This document shows, in pieces, positions 1 to 4,062 of a stretch of DNA of 6,224 bases. This stretch comes from an uncultured Bacilli bacterium (GTDB lineage Bacteria > Bacillota_I > Bacilli_A > RF39 > UBA660). The notes below the pieces were generated by a model, which did no database searches, was not told the origin of the DNA, and saw only the letters and a program-made list of their open reading frames with translations. The position numbers were made by a program, and so were the translations under genes. The stretch lies in the NCBI GenBank assembly GCA_951800155.1, contig CATOJL010000083.1:1-6224 (forward strand), in the 5' to 3' direction. How positions within the stretch are numbered: the stretch's first letter is position 1; each line of letters starts with the position of its first letter.

Positions 1-78
1 TATATAAATATTTATAACCCTTGATTTTAAATGGTTTTAAGGCTTTAAAAATCGCAAAATTAGTATAAAATATCAAAT

Positions 79-148
79 ATTCGTATAGTATTCGTAGCGT
101 ATATGTGCTATAATCGTATAAACAAGGTAGGCAATCCACATATACGAA
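79..148 (+). promoter_or_regulatory. Promoter and operator-like repeats of the first integrase
   Basis: An extended -10 element (TGCTATAAT, 106-114) lies 48 bases before the integrase start. No good -35 is visible at the right distance, which fits an extended -10 promoter helped by an activator or held by a repressor. Around it are related motifs: ATTCGTA at 79 and again at 90 (11-base offset, one helical turn), CGTATA at 115-120, and a perfect 10-bp inverted repeat CGTATATGTG (98-107) / CACATATACG (137-146) that brackets the -10 and expected start site. The left arm lies upstream of the expected transcript start, so it would act as DNA (protein-binding sites), not as an RNA hairpin. The regulator is not identified. 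Confidence 0.55.
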
Positions 149-161
149 AGGGGCATATGAT

Positions 162-1373
162 ATGGCTGATACAGTAAAGAGAAGTAAAACCAAATACAAG
201 AACATATATTTCAATGAAAACACCAAGAAGTATGACGTAAAGTTCAATTTTAAAGAATATGACCCAAAGATTGAAAGAAATCGGTATCGGGCAAAATGGG
301 TTTATAACCTCAATTCTATCACAGAAGCCAAGACGGAACTGGCAAAACTGCAGGCTGGCGGCATTGTTGAAGATAGCAAAGATATTACTCTTAAAGGCGT
401 TTATGAGTTATGGCTTATTAAAGCCAAGAGCCAAGATTTTAGTCCAGTCACTATTAAGAACACTGAACGCAATATGGCTATGATATATCAGTTCCTACCT
501 TCTGAAACAAAACTCAAAAACATAGATGAAACCGTTTATCAGAAGTTTTGTGCTGATATGAGAGAACATAATTATTCAGATGAAACTTTAAGATTGCTTA
601 ATTCTACATTTAGGAAAATGATAAATTTAGCATACAAAAAGAAATTGATAAAAGAGAATTTTCTTGATTATGCTGATAATATGAAAACCAAAAGAAAAGA
701 AGATTATACAGTAATTACCAAAGAAGAATTTAATTTATTAGATAACTATTTCAAAAATAATGAATACTGGCGATTAGGTGAAAATAAATATCCAAAATTC
801 AGATTGATGTTTAATGTTTTGTATTATACAGGTTTACGGATTGGGGAATGTCTGGCTTTAACCTATGCTGATTTTGAAGAATTTAGCTATTATAAAAAGA
901 CTGATGAAAAGCCTATTCGGATTGCACCAACAAGTGAAGCAACAGAAAAAGCACATCTACAAGGTATGAGAATAAATGTCAATAAAGCATATGTAAGTGC
1001 TATAAAACTTACAAAAGACCCAAAGAATTTAAAGAAAAGAACTATTCCTTTATCTCCTGCACCTGAACGCCTATTTATGCGTATAAAAGAAGAACATCTA
1101 CTGAAAGATGGTTCATTAGATGATAAGATATTCAACTGGCAATATGGGTTATGTGATAAAACTATAAAAAAGGCTTGTAAAGACCTTGAACTGCCTTTAT
1201 TTAGTTGCCATATGTTCAGGCATACATTTATATCAAACCTTATAAAAAGCAATGTGCCATTGAGTGTAATAGAAAAAGTTTCGGGTGATACACAAGAAAT
1301 AATTCTCAAAAGATATAGCCATATGTTTGAAAGTGATGAAATAATTGTTCTTGAAGCAATGAAAAATTTATGA
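162..1373 (+). CDS. int: Tyrosine recombinase / phage-type integrase (403 aa)
   Basis: A site-specific recombinase expected to cut and rejoin DNA through a 3'-phosphotyrosine link, integrating or excising this element. Visible domains: an N-terminal arm-type DNA-binding domain (about residues 10-65), a SAM-like core-binding domain (about 75-165) and a catalytic domain (about 185-400). Catalytic residues seen are Arg226 in TGLRIGE, a lysine near 285 before the KKRTIPL strand, His350-x-x-Arg353 in CHMFRHTF, and the nucleophile Tyr385 in LKRYSHM. The second histidine of the usual LGH box is replaced: the sequence reads VSGD, with Asp376 at that position, a variation other family members tolerate. 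Length is normal for Tn916/phage-type integrases. The start is supported by GAAAGGGG (146-153), 8 bases before ATG; another ATG at 157 is out of frame. No excisionase gene is seen next to it. The first ~350 bases look richer in G+C than the remainder of the gene. Confidence 0.95.
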   Translation: MADTVKRSKTKYKNIYFNENTKKYDVKFNFKEYDPKIERNRYRAKWVYNLNSITEAKTELAKLQAGGIVEDSKDITLKGVYELWLIKAKSQDFSPVTIKNTERNMAMIYQFLPSETKLKNIDETVYQKFCADMREHNYSDETLRLLNSTFRKMINLAYKKKLIKENFLDYADNMKTKRKEDYTVITKEEFNLLDNYFKNNEYWRLGENKYPKFRLMFNVLYYTGLRIGECLALTYADFEEFSYYKKTDEKPIRIAPTSEATEKAHLQGMRINVNKAYVSAIKLTKDPKNLKKRTIPLSPAPERLFMRIKEEHLLKDGSLDDKIFNWQYGLCDKTIKKACKDLELPLFSCHMFRHTFISNLIKSNVPLSVIEKVSGDTQEIILKRYSHMFESDEIIVLEAMKNL

Positions 1374-1384
1374 TTTTTTGATAG

Positions 1385-1439
1385 AAATTCCAGCTTTTAA
1401 AAAGTTATTTTTCCAGTTTTTTAAAAAGCTGGAATTTTT
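1385..1439 (+). terminator. Hairpin after the integrase, built from iteron copies; likely terminator
   Basis: Twelve bases after the integrase stop, AAATTCCAGCTTTT (1385-1398) pairs perfectly with AAAAGCTGGAATTT (1424-1437), and a run of T at 1435-1439 follows the stem. The adjoining A-run and T-run can lengthen the stem with one bulge. The arms are the same motif as the iterons at 1589-1712. A third degenerate copy, TTCCAGTTTTTT (1411-1422), can form an alternative inner hairpin. It may therefore act both as a terminator and as outlying binding sites for whatever binds the iterons. Confidence 0.6.
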
Positions 1440-1450
1440 ATAGCCTTTTA

Positions 1451-1504
1451 TATGCAAAAAAATAAAAATATGCAAAAAAATTATAATAAAATAAATGCAA
1501 AAAA
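1451..1504. repeat. AT-rich direct repeats (ATGCAAAAAA, three copies)
   Basis: TATGCAAAAAAAT occurs perfectly at 1451-1463 and 1469-1481 (18-base offset), and ATGCAAAAAA again at 1495-1504. The stretch is almost pure A/T on the top strand and sits directly beside a GC-rich hairpin cluster. AT-rich repeats next to iterons are common in replication origins as easily melted DNA, so that role is inferred; no DnaA box was recognised here. Confidence 0.5.
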
Positions 1505-1524
1505 GCCCGTAAAATCAAGGAAAA

Positions 1525-1577
1525 CGCGGGCGCGGCAACTTGACTTCGCCGCGCCACGCGCACCGCCGTCAGGCGGT
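1525..1577. other. GC-rich double hairpin, candidate replication or transfer origin
   Basis: This is a short GC-rich island inside an AT-rich intergenic region. The first hairpin has a perfect 8-bp stem GGCGCGGC (1529-1536) / GCCGCGCC (1548-1555) around an 11-base loop AACTTGACTTC. It is extended by CGCG (1525-1528) / CGCG (1557-1560) with one bulged A. A second perfect hairpin follows at once: ACCGCC (1562-1567), loop GTCA, GGCGGT (1572-1577). No run of T follows, so it is not a terminator. Strong hairpins of this kind between AT-rich repeats and iterons are typical of origins where a nickase acts on extruded single-stranded DNA (double-strand origin, single-strand origin or oriT). Which one it is cannot be told from sequence, and no known nick site was recognised. 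Confidence 0.45.
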
Positions 1578-1588
1578 TAAGCCCCTTT

Positions 1589-1712
1589 CAAAAGCTGGAA
1601 TTTTTACCTTGAAAGCTGGAATTTTGGGTTCAAAAGCTGGAATTTATACCCCCAAAAGCTGGAATTTTAGGTTCAAAAGCTGGAATTTTTTTGGCTGGTT
1701 ATTCCAGCTTTT
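1589..1712. repeat. Iteron array: five direct AAAAGCTGGAATTT repeats plus one inverted copy
   Basis: Direct copies of (C)AAAAGCTGGAATTT lie at 1589-1605, 1611-1625 (GAAA in place of CAAAA), 1631-1645, 1653-1668 and 1674-1689. The GCTGGAA cores start at 1594, 1615, 1636, 1658 and 1679, so the period is 21, 21, 22 and 21 bases: two helical turns, placing each site on the same face of the DNA. An inverted copy ATTCCAGCTTTT closes the array at 1701-1712, and three more (two inverted, one direct) form the hairpin at 1385-1439. This is the classic form of initiator-binding iterons. The Rep encoded downstream is the natural candidate ligand; the upstream integrase (arm sites) is the alternative. Confidence 0.85.
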
Positions 1713-1754
1713 ACTATAAAGAACTGAAAGGGGCGATAGAATTAACTTACGAAC

Positions 1755-1882
1755 ACTGGCGGATGAAGAAAGGCGATAGCCGTCTGAATACGTCTGTGTG
1801 AGAGGTGAGAAGTTCGGTAGAACTTCCACCCCTCTATGACCATACTGAATGTTTTTAACGAAGTTAAAAACAATTAACATTC
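1755..1882. other. Nested hairpin segment, possible group II intron 3'-end relic
   Basis: Several helices nest here. CGGATG (1760-1765) can pair as RNA with CGTCTG (1791-1796) using two G-U pairs, around a GGC-GATA-GCC hairpin (1772-1781). Then AGAGG (1801-1805) pairs with CCTCT (1831-1835), enclosing a perfect 7-bp hairpin GAAGTTC (1809-1815) / GAACTTC (1820-1826) with loop GGTA. A perfect 9-bp hairpin GTTTTTAAC (1851-1859) / GTTAAAAAC (1863-1871) follows, with GAATG/CATTC outside it. The GTGTGAGAGG string plus a long hairpin ending in CCTCTAT resembles, from memory, the domain V-VI end of bacterial group II introns, but the catalytic domain V sequence is not clearly present. There is no reverse transcriptase gene in the window. 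It may equally be part of the origin. Confidence 0.35.
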
Positions 1883-1920
1883 CAATATTAAAATGATTTT
1901 ATCATAAAGTTTTCATAATG

Positions 1921-1949
1921 TTGACTAAAAGATAAGCCTGTTATATAAT
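1921..1949 (+). promoter_or_regulatory. Consensus promoter of the rep leader
   Basis: TTGACT (1921-1926), a 17-base spacer and TATAAT (1944-1949) form a near-perfect sigma-A promoter with a start expected near 1956, giving rep a leader of about 210 nt. A perfect 8-bp inverted repeat CTAAAAGA (1925-1932) / TCTTTTAG (1963-1970) is centred on the -10 and could be an operator. Confidence 0.8.
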
Positions 1950-1974
1950 TATTATATCAATCTCTTTTAGACAT

Positions 1975-2001
1975 AAAAAAAGAACCGTTGGGGAACGGTT
2001 C
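1975..2001 (-). terminator. Intrinsic terminator of the antisense RNA
   Basis: A perfect 8-bp stem GAACCGTT (1982-1989) / AACGGTTC (1994-2001) with a four-base loop is preceded on the plus strand by seven A (1975-1981). Read on the minus strand this is a stem followed by seven T, a textbook terminator. On the plus strand there is no T-run, so rep transcripts read through and carry it as a hairpin. Confidence 0.8.
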
Positions 2002-2069
2002 GGGATTAAAACATCTACACAATATAAATTTTTAGTAATAATGTAAAAGGTTTTTACGTTTATTTCTTT
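1975..2069 (-). ncRNA. Probable antisense (countertranscribed) RNA to the rep leader
   Basis: On the minus strand a promoter at 2104-2076 and an intrinsic terminator at 2001-1975 define a transcript of about 95 nt with no open reading frame worth noting. It lies wholly within, and antisense to, the rep leader (about 1956-2166). Its 3' hairpin, GAACCGTT-CCCC-AACGGTTC followed by seven T, is the mirror of a hairpin with a GGGG loop in the rep leader. That sets up a C-loop/G-loop kissing contact of the kind used by plasmid copy-number RNAs. Short antisense RNAs limiting Rep synthesis are established for rolling-circle and theta plasmids of Firmicutes. Assigning that role here is inference from layout. 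Both ends are estimates. Confidence 0.65.
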
Positions 2070-2075
2070 ATATTT

Positions 2076-2104
2076 ATATTATACTATTTTTTAGTATTTG
2101 TCAA
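2076..2104 (-). promoter_or_regulatory. Minus-strand promoter of the antisense RNA
   Basis: On the minus strand TTGACA (2104-2099) is perfect. The -10 is either TAATAT (2081-2076) at 17 bases or TATAAT (2083-2078) at 15 bases. The start is expected near 2069, pointing away from rep. A perfect inverted repeat ATACTA (2081-2086) / TAGTAT (2092-2097) lies within the spacer and overlaps the -10. Confidence 0.7.
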
Positions 2105-2113
2105 ATGTTTTTA

Positions 2114-2157
2114 TCTCCTTTATGAATTTTGAGATTGAAATAAAACAGTAAAGGAGA
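2114..2157 (+). promoter_or_regulatory. Hairpin that sequesters the rep ribosome binding site
   Basis: TCTCCTTTA (2114-2122) is the exact reverse complement of TAAAGGAGA (2149-2157), and the latter contains the rep Shine-Dalgarno sequence. The 9-bp stem encloses a 26-base loop. In the rep mRNA this would hide the ribosome site, so translation would depend on the fold of the leader, which the antisense RNA just upstream could shift. This is seen directly as complementarity; the regulatory effect is inferred. Confidence 0.65.
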
Positions 2158-2166
2158 ATTTTAAAA

Positions 2167-3519
2167 ATGGCAAAAAAAAGAGAAAAGCCAAAAGAAACTG
2201 ACAAGTTGACAACTTGTGTAATATATAATCATCTTTCAAATATGAGTGAAGATGAATTAGACAAAAGATTAAAAAAATTAAGGGACGATGGAAAGATAAT
2301 AAGCTATTGCTATGTCTTACATAATAGGGATAAATATACATATGCCGACCAAGAAAAAGATAGCAAGTATATTGCTGGAACATTAAAAACCGCACACTGG
2401 CATATATGGCTTAAACTCCCACGAGATAAAGCAAGAATGAGAAAAGATATTGCAAAATGGCTTGATGTTGGCTGGACAATGGTTCAAGATTTAGAATATC
2501 AATTCGAGAACTCTATTGTATATGCTACTCACGCATTACATATTGAAAAAGCCCAATATAGCATTGATGAAGTTGTTTGTAGCGGTGATATAAATTATGC
2601 TGAATTGGTTCAAAAAAGAGTAAAAGAATATCAAGAAGCAACAAGGCAAAGTTTGTTATATCAACGCAAAATTGAGATAATGAATGACATAGAATGTGGT
2701 AAAATAAATAAATTTAATATGCACTTGATGATTACAAATGAAGAAGAATATCAACATAATAAAGCTATTAAGATTGCTATGGAAAGATATGAAAGACAAT
2801 TACAACAAAGAACTGATAGAAATATGACCTGTATATATATTAATGGCGCTTCAAGGGCTTGTAAAACATCATTGGCAAAAAGAATATGTGAACATTTAAA
2901 ACTCACTTATTGTGTTGCTGGCGCAAAAGACCCTCTGCAATATTATCAAGGACAACAGGCTTTAATCATTGATGATGTAAGTGTTGATACATTCAAGTGG
3001 AAAGAATTTTTAAATCTTACTGATAATGATACTGCCACTCCCGTTTCAAGTAGATTTAAGAATAAAATGCTATTTTGTGATTTATTAATCATTACTGCAA
3101 ATTTAGAACCCTATCAATTAGTAAATCAAATATATCAAGAAGGCGAAGATAAAAATCAGTTTTTTAGAAGATTTAAACAATATTATAAAGTTGATTATTC
3201 ATATATTACAGAGTATGAATTTGATGATAATATAAATATTATGAAGTATAAACAAGTCAATAAAATGACAAATTATGCTGTTCCAATTATGGCAAAAAAA
3301 CAAGCTGAAAAAGAAGAAAAGAAACTTCATATTTGTCTTACTGATGTAATGAACCAATGGATAAAAGATGAAAATATTATCGTATTAGACACTGTAAAAC
3401 ACGAAGTAAAAGCAAAAAAGAAGAAAGAAAACAAATCCGTTGACCTTGTAAAAATGGCAAATAATTGTAATGATTTTGACTCTACTTTTGATAATTCCGA
3501 TGATGATTTCTTTGGGTAA
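2167..3519 (+). CDS. rep: CRESS-type replication initiator: HUH nickase fused to SF3-like helicase (450 aa)
   Basis: Predicted to nick the origin, attach to the 5' end and unwind DNA for rolling-circle replication. The N-terminal nickase domain (about residues 10-145) has the metal-binding HUH pair His77-Trp-His79 in AHWHIWLKL. It has a single likely catalytic tyrosine, Tyr119, in IVYATH, followed by the EKAQYSIDEV stretch typical of Rep_2-like proteins. The C-terminal ATPase (about 215-345) has a Walker A motif GASRACKTS (Lys233, Thr234), a Walker B motif ALIIDD (Asp269, Asp270), motif C ending in Asn312 (LLIITAN) and a candidate arginine finger in FFRRF (Arg334/335). This architecture is that of phytoplasma/Firmicute plasmid Reps related to circovirus and geminivirus Reps. 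The last ~15 residues are very acidic and aromatic. The start is supported by AAAGGAGA (2150-2157), 9 bases before ATG. It follows an iteron region and an antisense RNA, as plasmid initiators often do. Confidence 0.93.
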   Translation: MAKKREKPKETDKLTTCVIYNHLSNMSEDELDKRLKKLRDDGKIISYCYVLHNRDKYTYADQEKDSKYIAGTLKTAHWHIWLKLPRDKARMRKDIAKWLDVGWTMVQDLEYQFENSIVYATHALHIEKAQYSIDEVVCSGDINYAELVQKRVKEYQEATRQSLLYQRKIEIMNDIECGKINKFNMHLMITNEEEYQHNKAIKIAMERYERQLQQRTDRNMTCIYINGASRACKTSLAKRICEHLKLTYCVAGAKDPLQYYQGQQALIIDDVSVDTFKWKEFLNLTDNDTATPVSSRFKNKMLFCDLLIITANLEPYQLVNQIYQEGEDKNQFFRRFKQYYKVDYSYITEYEFDDNINIMKYKQVNKMTNYAVPIMAKKQAEKEEKKLHICLTDVMNQWIKDENIIVLDTVKHEVKAKKKKENKSVDLVKMANNCNDFDSTFDNSDDDFFG

Positions 3520-3564
3520 AATTGAAAATAAAACCTTCAAAAAAGGTTATGTGATATAAATAAG

Positions 3565-3591
3565 GCGAGAGCGTAGGCTTTCGCTTTTTTT
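3565..3591 (+). terminator. Intrinsic terminator of rep
   Basis: GCGAGAGC (3565-3572) pairs with GCTTTCGC (3577-3584) through eight pairs, one of them G-U, around a GTAG loop and is followed by seven T (3585-3591). It lies 45 bases after the rep stop. A smaller hairpin AACCTT (3532-3537) / AAGGTT (3543-3548) precedes it. Confidence 0.85.
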
Positions 3592-3616
3592 GATATTTGG
3601 ATACCTAAAACTTAAA

Positions 3617-3679
3617 AAGGCAATCGGGTTATTCTCACCAAAAAACGCAGTTTTTTGGTAGAATAAACCGAGATGCCTT
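3617..3679. other. Long imperfect hairpin (26 bp, 5-base loop)
   Basis: The left arm 3617-3645 and right arm 3651-3679 pair almost throughout. ACCAAAAAA/TTTTTTGGT (9 bp) is at the apex around loop CGCAG, then comes one bulged C, TTATTCT/AGAATAA (7 bp), one G-A mismatch, TCGG/CCGA (4 bp), a small internal loop and AAGGCA/TGCCTT (6 bp). The T-run is inside the stem and none follows it, so it is not an ordinary terminator. The right arm runs into the -35 box of the next promoter (TTGACA begins at 3678). Possible roles are an origin (Rep or single-strand), a recombination site for the second recombinase acting on folded DNA, or cruciform-based promoter control. None is proven. Confidence 0.75.
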
Positions 3680-3707
3680 GACAAAAAGAACATTTGTTTG
3701 ATATAAT
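3678..3707 (+). promoter_or_regulatory. Consensus promoter driving the structured RNA and second recombinase
   Basis: TTGACA (3678-3683) and TATAAT (3702-3707) both match consensus exactly, with an 18-base spacer. The start is expected near 3711-3714. A promoter this strong, about 350 bases ahead of a recombinase gene and with a terminator between, suggests that the leader RNA itself is the main product or that read-through is controlled. Confidence 0.85.
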
Positions 3708-3711
3708 ATGA

Positions 3712-4032
3712 TTACCTAGAAAATTAATGACTTATAAAACAGAAGCAAATTATGTGCTTTTTACATTCCAAGTTTTAAGCGTAGTAACCTTTGTGAATTG
3801 CTTTTTTGAATGTATGACCTTATAGAAAGTAATCTTTTTGAAATCTATTTGTAAGTAAAAACATAATAACATTAGGGAAATAAATAGACCTCAAGAAATC
3901 TGTTTCAATGGACACATAACATTGTAAATAAGTTTGTGGTATGCATTAGCTTTAACAAATAATCTAGGTAAAAAATTGAATATCGGAATTATTTATTAAG
4001 CTAATAAAGCAACTGCTCTATTAGCTTTTTTT
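3712..4032 (+). ncRNA. Candidate structured RNA / leader of about 320 nt, family not recognised
   Basis: Between a consensus promoter and an intrinsic terminator lies a stretch with no convincing gene. Its beginning and end close on each other: TTACCTAGA (3712-3720) is the exact reverse complement of TCTAGGTAA (3963-3971). Inside are further helices: 3741-3747 with 3755-3761 (one G-U), TACATTC (3762-3768) with GAATGTA (3808-3814), and TCTATTT (3844-3850) with AAATAGA (3882-3888), the last extended by a G-U pair and possibly by TTGAAA (3838-3843) with TTTCAA (3903-3908). TTTGT (3933-3937) can pair with ACAAA (3955-3959). I recognise no known riboswitch, T-box, 6S, group I intron or other named class. 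It may be a free RNA, a cis-acting leader of the recombinase gene, or both. A 32-codon frame at 3727-3825 exists but has no ribosome binding site. Confidence 0.6.
3945..4032 (+). terminator. Terminator with a competing upstream pairing (possible antiterminator)
   Basis: AAGCTAATA (3998-4006) pairs perfectly with TATTAGCTT (4019-4027), loop of 12, and seven T occupy 4026-4032, the first two also ending the stem: a strong intrinsic terminator 30 bases before the recombinase start. The same 5' arm, AAGCTAAT (3998-4005), is also exactly complementary to ATTAGCTT at 3945-3952, just inside the closing helix of the candidate RNA. The two pairings exclude each other, the hallmark of transcription attenuation. 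The terminator is well supported; the switch is inference. Confidence 0.7.
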
Positions 4033-4062
4033 ATAGAAAAATTAGAAAGGTGGTTTTAAAAA

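Noticed and set aside
890..1309. Minus-strand open frame of 139 codons inside the first integrase.
   Set aside because: It lies wholly inside a gene with clear catalytic motifs on the other strand and has no recognisable features.
19..1520. CCTTGATTTTA (19-29) is the reverse complement of TAAAATCAAGG (1510-1520), as if they were element ends or att sites around the integrase.
   Set aside because: An 11-base inverted match is expected by chance several times in an AT-rich window of this size, and the flanks do not match.
1500..1720. The iteron region as a CRISPR array.
   Set aside because: The repeats are ~15 bases with 5-7 base gaps of similar sequence, far shorter than CRISPR spacers, and no cas gene is present.
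1644..1880. Minus-strand open frame of 78 codons.
   Set aside because: It runs through the iterons and hairpins, so its repeated peptide comes from the repeats; there is no ribosome site or family resemblance.
1982..2001. GAACCGTT hairpin as a plus-strand terminator of something upstream.
   Set aside because: On the plus strand the stem is followed by CGGGATT, not T; the run lies on the 5' side, so it terminates minus-strand transcription.
2120..2395. Minus-strand open frame of 91 codons overlapping the start of rep.
   Set aside because: It is a shadow of the rep coding sequence, with low-complexity hydrophobic content and no promoter or ribosome site of its own.
3712..4032. Candidate RNA as a group I intron, T-box or known riboswitch.
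   Set aside because: None of the conserved core motifs I know for these classes (such as the T-box AGGGTGG sequence) is visible, and the neighbouring gene is a recombinase, not a homing endonuclease or metabolic gene.
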